A stretch of 35,867 bases of DNA from the NCBI GenBank assembly GCA_004151065.3, contig NWUY0305081432.1:1-35867 (forward strand). Direction: 5' to 3'. Under the pieces are notes generated by a model. That model was not told the DNA's origin, searched no databases, and worked only from the letters and a program-made list of their open reading frames with translations. This DNA is from Larix sibirica (lineage: Eukaryota > Streptophyta > Pinopsida > Pinales > Pinaceae). Position numbers and translations under genes: made by a program. Shown here piece by piece: positions 1 to 13,764 of the stretch; within the stretch, counting starts at the first letter, position 1, and the number at the start of each line of letters is the position of its first letter.

Positions 1-2097
<2,097 letters not shown>

Positions 2098-3230
2098 GAA
2101 GCTATGTAAAGCAGAATAAAAAACGGAGGTCGCCGGCTGCTACTAAGAACCTAACAGAACTAATAAATGAGGGGTGGGTGAAACCCGTTATTATTATAAT
2201 AATAATATCATCGTGGTCTGGATCTTCTTTTTTCGCCGAGATCTCCAACTTGCCCTTCTTGCCGAGATACCAATACCGGGCAGAGATGCATGCAGCAAAA
2301 CAGTATTCCATAATGATACGAGTTAATACTAAAGCCAACATTAGCGAGGTTACCGCATAGTGAGACATATAGCTCCAGACAAGTCCAGGGAGGAACTTCA
2401 ATAGCCCCCTTTTATCTAACCCCCCCGCTCAATTTTCATGCCCGGTCCTTCCCGAGATTCCTCTCCTATTGCATTGGTAGTTATTCATCCCACCCTACCT
2501 GTCCAATCTACTAACCATTCTTGTACGTGCGAGAGAAACCCCTGCCTGCTGTTTTCAAGCAAGATTCCTTGGTTATTTGATTTACCAAGAAGAAAAAATT
2601 TCTATTTTTCTAAAACCACGCGGCCTGCAATTGAATTGAGCATTGAGTTGAGTGTCGATGCGCGTACACCATTCCACTAGTAGCGAGAAAGGAAGGAACT
2701 GGAGAACAAACAACGAATGCAAGGAAGGAACCGAATAAACACTTTGTTACGCTATCAGGAAAAAGCTTTTATGGGAATAATATTATTAGAGCGCCCTGGG
2801 TGCCCGCCCATCCACCGGGGATATATATAGTGGACCTGCTCCCACCCGTTTCGATTTGAGCAACATGCTCCTTGTCTTGGGTCTTATTATAAAAGATGGT
2901 TAAGGGGTGGGAGTAAATAGTTGATCCGGATTCGCTGGGATTGACTAATTTATTGGAGAGTGGACTGCCAAAGGAGAAAGAGTGATCTTATTTCGCCGGA
3001 GTGTAATATAGAAGTTTTCCCACCTCGAGCTAGCTAGTTTAAGGTCAATAGAAGGTGTTCGTTCAGGTCCCTTTCCCTCCACTCGCTACCTTTTAACGTA
3101 AGAACCATAGCCAAGGGTTGGGGCTGGATATGACTAGGAACGGTGGATTTCATTGAATTATTTGGCCAATTGTTTCAAACTACTGGCTCCTTCGTAGTGG
3201 GTAATTCTTTATATATGTAATTATGCTTTT
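2098..3230. other. cox1 downstream spacer, no assigned gene
   Basis: No known gene is recognised. Positions 2181-2212 carry an ATT/ATA low-complexity run. On the minus strand, 2401-2102 is an open frame of 99 codons with one hydrophobic stretch followed by a basic segment; it matches no mitochondrial protein I know and is treated as a finding rather than a gene. An ATG-initiated 80-codon frame at 2438-2680 (+) likewise has no recognisable similarity. Positions 2700-3200 show nothing I can identify. Confidence 0.5.
3201..3226 (-). repeat. Inverted copy of the cox1-upstream repeat tail
   Basis: The reverse complement of 3201-3221 matches 199-219 over 21 bp without mismatch, and that of 3208-3226 matches 278-296 over about 19 bp. 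It is therefore an inverted repeat bracketing cox1, and it lies about 20-40 bp before the first recognisable codons of gypsy fragment A. Confidence 0.8.
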
Positions 3231-3244
3231 CATTTTGTGATCGA

Positions 3245-4700
3245 ATGGTGATCTCCAAATCATATTTCTATAATTCTCCTTTGCCCAACATGGAACATCT
3301 ATTACAAAAGGTAACAGTAACAGGGTCGGGCATGATGCCGATGCTGGACGGTTTCTCAGGTTACAATCAAATAAGAGTTAAGAAAGAGGATCAGCATAAG
3401 ACAACTTTCACCACACCTTGGGGAACATTCGAGTATCTCAGAATGCCCTTCGGTTTACTCAATGCAGGATCTACATTTCAGAGGGCAATGGACTTTGCGT
3501 TTAAGGATATTACGGGAAAGATCATCGAGCAAGATGATATGAAAGTTTTATCCAAAGAAAGGAGCGCGCATGTCCATCATATCAGGCAAGTCTTTGAGAG
3601 GTGCAGGAAATATGGTATATAAGAGAATCCCAATAAATCGGTGTTTTGAGTGGATGAAGGAAAGATTCTGGGTCACTTTGTTATAAGGAAGGAATCAAGA
3701 TCGATCCAAAGAGGATTCGCGGCATTCAACCAGTGCCTTTGCTCGCAAGTAAGCAGGTCGTGCAGTCTTTCTTTAGATGAATCAACTTTATTCCCCGGTA
3801 ACACCCATAAAAACTTTGCAAAAAGAACTAAGCCCCTTTCATAAATGCTTAGGAAGGACAGTGTTTTTAGTTGGAGCAATGAAAGGAGGTGAGCCTTCCA
3901 TCGAATTAAAGAAGCTATTGCGACAGCGCCTGTGTTGGTAAGTCCCAATTATTTTAAGGAATTTCAAATTTTCTCTTTTGCTTCAGAAGATAGATTGTTG
4001 GGGTGTTGTTACAGCATTAATAAGCATAATTTTGAGCAACCAATAGCATTCAAGAGTCAAAGTCTAAGATAATTTAAGAGAAGCAGAATGAAATGACAGC
4101 TAATGAAAAGCAAGCTTATGCTTTGGTCCAAGCCTTGAAACACTTCCGAGGATATGCAGGATACTCTCGAATAATTGCTTATGTTCCTCATGCAGCTGTA
4201 AAGGATATATTGTCGCAGCAGGATTTTTTGTGAAAAAGAGTAAAATGGATATCACGAATACAGGAATATGATCTGGAGATAAGGCCAAACAAACTAGTGA
4301 GAGGTCAGGGGCTAGCTAGAATGTTGATGGAGGGAAATAAAAGGCCCTGAACATGGGAGATTAAAAAGGTCCAGAGATGGCCGGTTATTGAAGATCTTCA
4401 ACATCATGAGTGGTATAAAGATATTGTTTTCTACCTGAATAATTTCTCATGTCCTGATCATCTGGCAGATTAAAGGAAGAGAGCTCTGAGACTGAGGGCT
4501 GCAAAATATTGTTTGATTCAAGAAGGTTTGGGTTGGAGGAATCCAAAGGGATTCATTATCAGGTCTGTTGATGAAGTTGAAGCAAAGAGACTCATGGAGG
4601 AGTTGCACAGTGGACTTTGTGGAGGGCATTATGCGGCAAGGACAACTGCTCATAAGATATTTAAGGGCAATATATTATTGGCCCACTATTTTTTCCTATG
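3245..4700 (+). mobile_element. Ty3/gypsy pol fragment A (RT, RNase H, start of integrase), decayed
   Basis: Remnant of an LTR-retrotransposon polyprotein, whose intact form would reverse-transcribe element RNA. An open stretch at 3245-3622 carries reverse transcriptase motifs in order: LPNMEHLLQ, MLDGFSGYNQI, KTTFTTPWGTFEYLRMPFGL, then QDD of the active site, where two residues normally before it appear deleted. After the stop at 3622 the homology continues through several frames: an RNase H/connection region at 3880-4330 (EAIATAPVLVSP, QPIAFKSQSL, YDLEIRPNKLVRGQGL), then the integrase zinc-finger region at 4590-4690 (GGHYAARTTAHKI, YYWPTIF). Multiple frameshifts and stops mean it cannot be expressed. 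No LTRs were found. The RT block is like plant nuclear gypsy elements, implying transfer from the nucleus. Confidence 0.9.
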
Positions 4701-4925
4701 TTGCATTTCTTACGTTCCCGCCACGGTATTTCTGCTTATTAGGCTATTATCAGCAGGACGGGTTCAAACTTTTACCCATGGCTCACGGACCTTAAACTTA
4801 GTACAGTAGGATAGAAATTGCACAGGCGGGCTTAACCGGGCACCCAGATACTTGTTATGAATTCAGACAGCGACTTTCGGACGGATTTAAGCACCCCGTC
4901 AAAGGCTACTTTAATTAGGAAATGA
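4700..4925. other. Spacer after gypsy fragment A
   Basis: Continuation of the decayed integrase region may reach about 4760, after which nothing identifiable is seen. Confidence 0.3.
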
Positions 4926-5618
4926 ATCAAGTTTACTATTGAAAAAAGAAAGTTCTCAACCCCAATGGGATTAATATTACTCCGAACCCGTCTTAAGCCT
5001 AGAAGTAAGCTCCCTGCCGAAATATCTCTACGCTCTCTGTACTGCCTAAGCCTCTTATGTGCTGTCCTCTTGGCCTTATGGAAGGAATCATCTTAACTGC
5101 TTGAAGTCATCGATTTGACTAAAGCCAAATTCTAGTTCGGGAACCCAGATGCATCATATGCCCCCGACCTCGGATATACAAGGATTTGCTTTAGACACAA
5201 CCGTGTTTCAGAAGGTTTTTACAATTGGCCAACTAAATTGGAAATACAAAACTAGTAGCTTCTCGAGGAATTTCTTTTTATAGGTCTAGGTCTTGGATTT
5301 AAGCTTAAGCTCTCCTTATCCTGCCCCCTGCCTGCTGAATAGAAGGAATCACCTTAACAGCTGGAAATCAGCGAGTTCACTAAAGACAATAGATAGTTCG
5401 GGAACCCGTGGATGATTATGCCAACGACTCATGCCAACGGCAGGTTTTATATAAGGAAAATCGCTTTTAAGAAGCTTTTCGATTCGACCCTTTACTTGAA
5501 TATTCTGGCGCCCAGGACAAAGGTTCTAATTTTGGCAACCCCAAAGCAAAGCGAGTTGACTATTTTGAAAAGAAGTTTGGGACCCCAGATGGGAGGGATC
5601 ATATCTGTTCGAACCCCC
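4926..5618 (+). repeat. Four diverged copies of a ~65-85 bp direct repeat
   Basis: Copies lie at about 4926-4990, 5081-5170, 5342-5424 and 5548-5618. Shared order of words: (C/G)GA(G/T)TT(G/C)ACTA, a short A-rich stretch, then AGTTCGGGAACCC or a variant, then a (GATG)-(AT)CATAT-type tail and a CGAACC-type end. Copies 2 and 3 share a longer left arm beginning GAAGGAATCA. Copies are only about 60-75% alike by eye, with unequal spacing, so the array is old. Confidence 0.6.
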
Positions 5619-5804
5619 TAAAAACAGTATACTTTCTTTAGCAATTACGTACGCGTTTGGCAAAGGTAAAATCGACCGGACAAACCCCAATAGAAACTAG
5701 CCTTTAGGGGAATGCGCTTTAACAAAAAGGTTTTTCATACCAATCTACTAACCAATTAGCCTCATCATCACATCTTCATCATGCTTCTCTCTCAGTTGGG
5801 TTTT
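5619..5804. other. Short spacer, nothing recognised
   Basis: No gene, RNA or repeat seen between the two repeat regions. Confidence 0.3.
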
Positions 5805-6075
5805 CTGGTTGGGTCGGATCGGGATTACTTCGCTAGAATTAGCTTGGATCGGGATCTCGGTCGGATCAAAAATATGCCTCTGCTCAAGATGCTTCTCTCT
5901 CAGTAAGGGTCAGAATGCTATGCTTGGTTTGGGATGCTCTAGATTGGTCAGAGCAAGGTCGGGATGCCTATGCTCGGTCAGGTGCCTATGCTCGGTTTGA
6001 TTGGCTCGAGGAGATGAGGGATGCTTTTATGCTAGGCTTAGGATGCTCGGTTCCGGATGGACGCTAGATCGGGAT
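5805..6075 (+). repeat. Degenerate GGTCGGGATGC-type repeat block 1
   Basis: Dense, irregular repetition of GGTCGGATCGGGAT, CGGTCGGATC, TATGCTCGGT, GGGATGC and ATGCTTCTCTCTCAG. Successive copies are roughly 12-25 bp apart and strongly G/T/C biased compared with the AT-rich flanks. A related block lies at 6800-7070. Confidence 0.7.
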
Positions 6076-6799
6076 GTCCTCAGTCAGCTAGATAATTGGT
6101 TAGACGTCAGCTAGGTCTCAATTCTCGTTCATATACATTTTGAATTGTAAAACCACATTTTATAGCGTTGAGCTACACATTCTCATTGTTTACATAAACT
6201 AGTTGATAAGTTCAAAACCCAGGTGCTAAAGGATCAACCAGTTGCTATATAATGAAAATCAAAGTTCAGCAGGTCGGGGAAGACTTAATGAACAAAGATT
6301 GGGCTTCATGCATATACACGTGCCATCATGCCTCGTTTAGTAGCCAATCCAATTTTGATACCATCAGCACAATATAATGTTATTGCAGGGAAGAGGGAAG
6401 ATAGAAGCTACTCATAGCTAGTCTCATCTCGTACAGTCCCAGTCTCATATTTGTACAACAGATCATCCAAGTTAACTAGTAAAGTACAGATTGAAGTATG
6501 CAGATCATTCTATACAATCTTTACCAGTATTCCCATCACCAACCCTTTTAGAAAGAGTAGTATGTATATTAGAAATTATATTAATATAAATAACAGCGTC
6601 CTAATTATTAGATGTATGCCCTCCCCTATGAAATAACTAACCAGCAACAGATTGAATCAAACTCATTACTACAAATATATCTAAGCTACCTAAGCCCCCA
6701 ATTAATATAGTACGTAGTATAAAACCTAACCATTGCTAAACAGGGGTTGAGGTCCTCACTGGTGCCCCAAAGATAGATGTTATGTCCCCGCCTAGCATA
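6076..6799. other. AT-rich spacer between two related repeat blocks
   Basis: No gene or RNA is recognised. AT-rich sequence without coding signal separates blocks 1 and 2. Confidence 0.4.
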
Positions 6800-7075
6800 T
6801 ATGAAAGAAGGAAGGAAAAAATGCTTCGAAGCTATCGGATTAGGATCTCGGTCGGATTTATCGGTAGGATCGGGTTGGAATGCGGCGGGATATCCATGAT
6901 ATACATATCGGTTTGGGTCAGCAGGATGTGTTGGGTCAGAATGCCTCTGCTCAAATTGGTAGAATCGGTGGTTGAATCGGAATGCTTCTCGCCTCAGTTC
7001 AGGATGTTTCTCTATCGGTCGGGTCAGAATGCGCGCGGATCTGCTCGGTTGGGCGGGTCGGGGCAGGCAAGAATC
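6800..7075 (+). repeat. Degenerate GGTCGGGATGC-type repeat block 2
   Basis: Shares with block 1 GGATCTCGGTCGGAT, GGGTCAGAATGC, ATGCCTCTGCTCAA, GGAATGCTTCTC and TCAGTTCAGGATG. Order and spacing differ, suggesting an ancient duplication followed by local expansion and loss. Open frames across it reflect low stop content of the repeat, not a gene. Confidence 0.7.
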
Positions 7076-8160
7076 TCAATTTGAATTGATCACAGAAAAC
7101 CTTCCCCTCGTCCCTCGTGAAATTCCCTTCGGGTCCTCTCATTTAATATTTTTCATTTACATTAATATCTATTTTAGGGGGTCACAGACATTATGGTGAG
7201 TTGAGTGAGGCATCAAACCCACTCAAATGCATGTTTTTTTTACTTCAATTTGGCATTTCATGAAGTCTCTATATGGAAGGGCAGGATGGATTCAATTGAG
7301 GAGATATAACCTTTGTTTTAGGTTAGCCAGTAACAACCGGATGGACAAATGACTGCCCACCGTAAACTACACGTCACTCAGGACAGCCCTTTACGCGCTT
7401 TCAGGAAACTATAAAGGACTTGACAATAATAGAGGAGGACTGGACAGAGGCCTTGACTATAGGCCTGGACAGAGGTCTTGACACTAGATAGAGGAAGCCT
7501 GGACACAACGTTATTTATGCTTTCAGTTTACTTTCCCATTACGTTATTTATGATGCTTTCTTTTCATCCACACATAACGCTGGAACCAATAGAAGAGGAG
7601 GCCTTCACTAGAATAGATCGAGCTTTGGATTGTCTTGCTTGGGTGCTTTACTCTACTTGCATTACCTTAAGGTAGAGCTGGTGGTGCCTTTGGTTGCCCT
7701 TTCTTTCCCAACCTAGGTGCCAACCCCCCCCCATCTGATGCCTTTTCAGATTGGGATCTTCGAACGAAGCCGAGCCGCTTTAGTTAGTTATATATAGCCC
7801 TTATATATGTTATTTAGTAATATACCTTTCTAGAACGGCTGGTTCTATTATCTGAACTTAGAGCATTCACAGGCGTTCGATACAAACACTTGTTTTAGTA
7901 ATGCTTAAGGGGGTTGCACTATTTATATTCTTTGGGGGACAAGCTTACATATATAATTATGAATTTAGACAGCCAGCAGGATATGCTTTCATGCTAGTGC
8001 CTTAACTTTGAGATTTACCCATCTAGAATAGGAGATAGATAGCCTGCCTTACTTTATAGCTTTTGATCAGATGGAAGGAAGGGCTTCAGGAAGGCTTGGG
8101 TAGGCACTTATACCCTTTACTATTTACTTTACTAACTTCGTCCCTTGCTTTTACTCTAAC
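7076..8160. other. Intergenic DNA with two small tandem repeats
   Basis: No gene recognised. CTGGACAGAGG(C/T)CTTGAC occurs at 7440 and 7465 (25-bp period), with weaker neighbours at 7415-7435 and 7499. ACGTTATTTATG plus GCTTTC occurs at about 7508 and 7541. An open frame at 7478-7675 spans the second repeat and has no recognisable similarity. Confidence 0.5.
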
Positions 8161-11100
8161 AACCCACCTTACCTATCCACCTAGAGCTTCTCAGCCAGAA
8201 CTTCAGATACATGGCTAGAACTTCAAAGAAATGGCGGAACTGTTGGTCAGACACATAGACCTTTAGAGATAGTAAGGATCATAAGCAGTACATTTTTATA
8301 TTACTCTATACCTTATTAGCAGTGATTACAGCTTACGTTGAACTTACTCTTATTGATACCTATATTATCACCATTACTATTACTCATAGAACACAAGAAC
8401 AGCTTAGTACTACTTAGCTTGAATTCGGGATAAGCATTACCATAATTATTACAAGTGTTATAATGGGTGCTTGTAATACTGGTAACTTCATGCTTAATCG
8501 AGATCAGTATTCATTCCATTACTGTGTTGAGCTCATACAGGTAGTATCCATTCCATTACTTATACTAATATGAACATACAGGTAAAACATGATAGTATAC
8601 TAGCTTATCCGTAAGAAGTAATACACAGGTTTCATTCTATTAGGTAAAAACACTAGTAGTTATTACATTGATAGAGCTTGTTCATTACTCTATTACACTT
8701 GATATAAGTACTAATACGAGCTATACTAATAACCAGTGTTCATATTACTGAGAATACTATGATTCCCATTACTCTAAGTAGATCCCAGGAATAGTTGAGC
8801 TTAGTCATAGTTGAGACCATTGCCCCTAATTAACATGGTTTCTCATATTGATGGTACGTATTTACCCTAATTAATCACAATAGATACGTGATGTGTTACA
8901 TATAATGAACAAGAGTGCTAAGGAATACTGGTATATTCTACATATAAGTACATACCTAATAGACTAGTCAGTAATATAGCTAGAGTTAAACCATTCAATA
9001 TGCTAGTAGCTCACATGATAGTTACTTATACCTATACCGTAATATAGGTAATCAACTAGTATTATATCGTAATCACTGGAATGTTAGGAATCATGATGCT
9101 TACACCTTAGTTAATGATGTACGTTATTCCTGTAATCACTTACATATGAGATAGTTATTCGGGTAATTATTACGGTCAAACAGTAATTATTAGTGATCTA
9201 CCTGTAGAATACACGTGTTGAAACGTATATGTTCAATAAGCATGATCTTCATGTTTACGTTTTCCTATCAATCTAAGTGAGACCTATACCTAATATGGAA
9301 TCAAGCTTGAACAACATATGGTGATATACTATGTTTACCTATTCAATAAGAGTGAGATCTATTCAGTAATGGGAATCAAGCTTCTATGATTACTGATCAG
9401 GATAGAGAAGTAAGACCAGCTTAATTACATAAGTATACGTATTCAGTTAAGTTTAGAACCTAACCCTTTCATTGATTATTAAAAGAGTATACAGACTAAT
9501 CATCAGACCTGGAATAGTGAGCTAATATAAGCTTTATGATTACCATGGATAAGCTACATGTTCCTGTACAAGTAATACAGACATGTTTCCATAAGCTGTT
9601 ATGTTCAAGCGCCTTGTTGCATGATGTTTGATTATAGAATAAGCATAGTGTTATGATCCTAGCTAAGGTGATTAGGGTGTAATGATAGGAACAAACAAGC
9701 ACGATACAGTATAGTAAACGTATCATGTATTCAATATGCTTAGACTTACCCGTTATGCTTTACCAGTAATATAGTACCCATAATTAGGGATACTACCATA
9801 TCTATAATATGAGCATATAGGATAAACAGACCAATTATTACAACCTGTGTTTCTATAATTTTTACCATGCTTTATTCCTATAGCTTTACTACAAGGTAAT
9901 GAGTGCCATATCTCTGTAATGTTTACACTAATATAGAGATCTTACAAAGCTTGAACAAGAACAATGAGTATGCAGTATAGCTATGGTCAGTATAAGGTAA
10001 GTTGTAAGTAATGTATGATGAAAAAGACCTAACTATGATCTACCTTTACACATCCATGGTATTTATACATGATTAGTCTAATAGAAGCTGTGATAGAGCT
10101 TAAGTGATACTACTATTGGTATATAATTACCATTGTATTAGCTTGTACGAGATCTGCTTATTCCTAGTAATCAACTTACTATACTTATGCAAGTCTCTTG
10201 TTTCAATATCGTAATGATTACAGAACTGAGCTCTTTGTAAGCATGCTTAAGAGTGCCCTTTAAATAGCAGCCATTAAAAGGCTACCTTGTCAATCATAAA
10301 CCATATGCTCTAAAGATTGGTCCCCTCTCAAACTTGAAGAGATAAACCTCCTTTTCAAAATAGAGGGGGCCTTCTATAAGAGAGGAGATTGGGAGATAGC
10401 TCCAATGCACTCTTAATATATTATACTGCCTTTTTCAAACAGAGAGCGGGATAACCCCTATAATTCGATAGATCATAGAACTATAGCACAAACATGTAGA
10501 AGTAAAGCTCATGGGTTATTACAGTCTTATTGATTACAGATATAACTAGTAAGCTTACATTATGGTTTTTTATGAGTACCTTATAGTAGTAATGAGTGCA
10601 ATAAGCTGTGTTCTATTATGGAGATTCCAATACTGTAAAATATTGAATACACTGGGTAGTAGTAAGCTCCCAGGAATTAGGGATAATTGATTACACACGT
10701 GATAGTAATGAATAAATGATACGTAGAGCTCTAAGTATAAGCATAACACTTGATACTAAGAAAAAGCACCTATTAACACTTATCATTAGTGTTCTGAATA
10801 CTAGTAATAACTGTATACGTTCAACTCGTACCCTTACAACTAATGTAGAACAAACACCATTATAGAGCTCTGATTGGTGTATAAGCCTAATAACTTATAG
10901 AGGAATACAAGTAGTAGAAGCTGAAATAAGTAAGCAATGTAATCACGATCATACTAAGCTCTATATCCCGGTAAGTACGAACTATGATACATATGGTATA
11001 TCTTTAGAGTACTGTATGTTGTACTATGACTAAGCTCTTTCACGTATTTACCCTAATCATCTTACTTGGTTCTAATCGTTTTAAGCAGCTTTGAATACAG

Positions 11101-11460
11101 CATGATAACGGGTAATCAGGTAAAAGAGTGTAATGTAAGTAATCCTATAACTATAACCAATACTGTTTACGAACATGATGAAAGGTATTACACTGTTACT
11201 TATGGTAAGCTTATATGTCTAACTAACACGTATCGATCTTATTCCTGTACTAGATTAGACTGGAATCATTATGGAACTTCCTTGTTATGATGGTTAGTAA
11301 GCTTCCCCTAATTATCACATGTATTAACTACACTGTTATCAAGTATCACCATATATGAGTGTTTACGTAGCATAACTAGTCATTACTGATACATAGCATA
11401 GATTGTACCATTACGTTATTCCCGTAATAAATAAGCTATATAAATAACAGAAAGGGTACA
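8160..11460. repeat. 3.3-kb field of degenerate AGCT / GTAAT-ATTAC words
   Basis: An AT-rich region with no coding signal, built from recurring short words. By eye I count about 45 AGCT tetramers (mostly AGCTT, AGCTC, AGCTA), one per ~70 bp, about four times what base composition would give. GTAAT/ATTAC words (CATTACT, GGTAAT, GTAATA) are similarly over-represented. A clearer pair is GTGAGA(C/T)CTAT...TAAT(A)(T/G)GGAATCAAGCTT ending near 9307 and 9382, spaced about 75 bp. It looks like an eroded short-repeat expansion; function unknown. Confidence 0.6.
10247..10416. mobile_element. 170-bp segment with perfect 10-bp terminal inverted repeats
   Basis: TTAAGAGTGC at 10247-10256 and GCACTCTTAA at 10407-10416 are exact inverse copies. 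The interior is richer in G and C than the surrounding field and has further pairing potential: CCCTCT near 10324 with AGAGGG near 10362, and AGCC with GGCT around 10268-10282. Size and ends resemble a miniature inverted-repeat element, but no target duplication is visible at the flanks and no transposase is present. It may equally be a stable stem-loop. Confidence 0.4.
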
Positions 11461-12059
11461 GTATTACATGGAACTCATTACCAATACTAATGGAATCGCA
11501 ATACTGGACTGGTTCCTGGTAGAAGAGCCAGTATAAGAGACCCAACCTTTCGTCCAACTGATTTAATGGGTTTGAACGAGAGCACCCGATACAATGATAT
11601 CCGCTTTTCCGCAACTTCTCCGCATCCATGTAGTGGACTCTTCCTTCTTCCTTCGACCTATGTGGACCAGTAGTTGTACGACCTATTTATTCAGCTTTAG
11701 CACCTATGCCTCTATCTTTGATCTTAAGCCTTTTACTCCTGATAGTGTCCCGCCCCTGCTCTTGTCTCTCTTGCTACGGGTGAATCTAGAACCGAGCAAA
11801 GTAATGGCCGGGATGCCAGTGGTAATGTATATAAATATGGAACTGGAAAAGAAAGATGCTAGGCGATATGGTATTTGAGCTCCTTACTCTGGCTCTCAAT
11901 CTGCGCTTGGATTTGCTTCTCATAGGGCCCATACCATCCTAGCTTCCCCTGTCCCCAATGCTCCCTTTCTATCTCCATTTCGATTTGGTGCTAAAACGGA
12001 TGCTGTTTCGACTGCTGCTGTTGGAGAATATGGAACTTAGCGGGAGAGATGCTGCTCCC
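11461..12059. other. Spacer with unassigned 94-codon frame
   Basis: The AGCT/GTAAT texture fades near 11460-11500 and gives way to mixed sequence. An open frame at 11594-11878 (+) lacks recognisable similarity or a clear codon pattern, so it is not called a gene. Confidence 0.35.
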
Positions 12060-13380
12060 TCTATCTCTGTGTCTTTTGTCCTTTGTCCTTGTTCTTTATC
12101 CCTGCCCACATAATTCCCTTTTTCAAACATCATCGTTGGGGAGAGGGACTAGTGCCCCCCGGCTGCTTTGAGTTGCCTTCCATGGCTGCTGCTAATAGAG
12201 TTGCCATCGACTAGAACTCCCTGCTTTATCTCCCTGCCTCCTTGAGCTGTTTCCAGGTTTAAGCTGTTAATTAGCAGCCTACCGGAGGTGCGTCCCTTAA
12301 GCCTACCTTCATTAATTAGCCTACCTTTCCTTTACCTTTACAATATACCAACTACCCACCCTCTTCACCAACCTAGATTTTATGCCTGCCTTACTTAGAC
12401 TTACTGCAGATGGATGGGATTGAAGAGCTTCACATGGAGCTGTTGGACTAGACGACAGGTGGGGGGCATACAGCTTTCACAGGCATCACACTTGCTTGAA
12501 GAATCATCTTTGTCGTAGCGGCTGCTTTCTTACTATGCCTATTAATCCTTTACTTACGAGCATCCACTTGGTTAGAAACTTTTACTTACTACTGCACCCA
12601 ACCAGTTCTTTAGTGCTGCCTGCCCTTACCAATTCATTCAGCCAAGAATCAAAGTGGGTAGACACGAGAGCTATTCACCCTTTACTTTACCCTACTGAAC
12701 TCACCCAACCTGTACACACCTGACCTATATCACTTACTTCATTAGGCGCTTAGGAGGGAGGGGTACCACACTCACCTCTTCTCAGCAGCATCAGCAATAC
12801 GGGCGGGATCAGACTACCTCATACCTTTACTCTTACCTTTATACTTTCACCCTAGTACCCATCAGCCTTCATCACTACCTCCTAGGTATGTATTTGTTCA
12901 ACCTTACCCACCTCCAAGAAATAGTAGATCTGTAGCCAGCCCTAGACCTGGAATCAGTTAGTCAGTCACCAATGTTGAACTTACCCTTAGAAGCAACAGA
13001 TTGGGTGAGTGTCCCTTTACTGCCCTACATTTTCAACCCTCACTAGAACAGCACTCCTAGGAACCCAGTATGCTTTTTTATTAGCTTTGATATACAGTTA
13101 CCTTCTCTTACCCTCTAAAGACCATCAGCCTAAGAGCATCCAGTTACCACTCTAGAAGCCAGGAATACTAAAGCAGCCAGGTATGCCATTTAACACTCCC
13201 TTGGTTCACTTACCTGCACGAACTAGAGATAGAGCCCTAGACCTGGAATGCACTAGTGTTGTTAGTCAGTCGGAATACCTTAGAAGCCGAGGATGGATGG
13301 GAACAAGCTTCTTACTTGCTAGGAGGGAGATCCCAGACAGAGCCAGCCAGCCAGCCTAAAACACCCGACCCGGAAGCTAA
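12060..13380 (+). repeat. Pyrimidine-rich diverged repeats
   Basis: The + strand is strongly pyrimidine biased, with many CTTAC, CTACC and TTACC words. AGCCCTAGACCTGGAAT is perfectly repeated at 12938-12954 and 13233-13249, and both copies are followed within ~20 bp by GTTAGTCAGTC, so a longer diverged repeat of about 30-40 bp is present. No coding similarity. Confidence 0.5.
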
Positions 13381-13664
13381 CGCTTTCTAAGCGAGCGAAG
13401 GTGTCACCTATCCCCCGTTCCTTACCGAATCTCGGCTGTGAGATTATCGATCGATCTCTCTCCTATTATACCCCCACATGAATGAACAAACCATTTAGTA
13501 AAGCGAATGAATGACTATTGCGGGCGGAGGTAAATCTTATTATAATATATTTATAAAAGGATGAACCCGTTCCCAAATATTCTATTCGGGGTGCAGGTAA
13601 TCATACCAGACCTTATGGACCTCCACTTCATTCACGAAATAATAATTTTTTAGACCTTTATTCC

Positions 13665-13694
13665 CCTTGCTCTCCCTTTGGTCAAGCAAGCCTT
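13665..13694 (-). mobile_element. Short AAGG-flanked interspersed element, copy 1
   Basis: Thirty nucleotides bounded by perfect direct repeats (CCTT on this strand, AAGG on the other), with a 22-nt interior that on the minus strand begins CTTGCTTGACC and ends AGGGAGAGC. CTTGCT/AGCAAG at the ends of the core can pair. Same family as the copies at 29916 and 33951. In memory it resembles the Bpu elements of Cycas mitochondria, though the consensus was not checked. Confidence 0.75.
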
Positions 13695-13716
13695 TCGTAT
13701 CGAAGTGGGAATTTAC

Positions 13717-13764
13717 AAGGGCCGGGCAAGATGTCTGTTGAGCATAGCGAGTCGCCCGGTCCTT
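13717..13764. repeat. Foldback with AAGG...CCTT ends
   Basis: AAGGGCCGGGC at 13717-13727 and GCCCGGTCCTT at 13754-13764 form an 11-bp inverted repeat with one mismatch, enclosing a 26-nt loop. It lies 22 bp from the short element at 13665-13694 and shares its terminal AAGG/CCTT. It could be a transcript terminator-like hairpin or a second class of short element. Confidence 0.65.

Noticed and set aside
5590-5625. tRNA T-arm (CTGTTCGAACCCCC)
   Set aside because: The T-loop-like word is part of a four-copy diverged repeat and no acceptor or anticodon stem is available.
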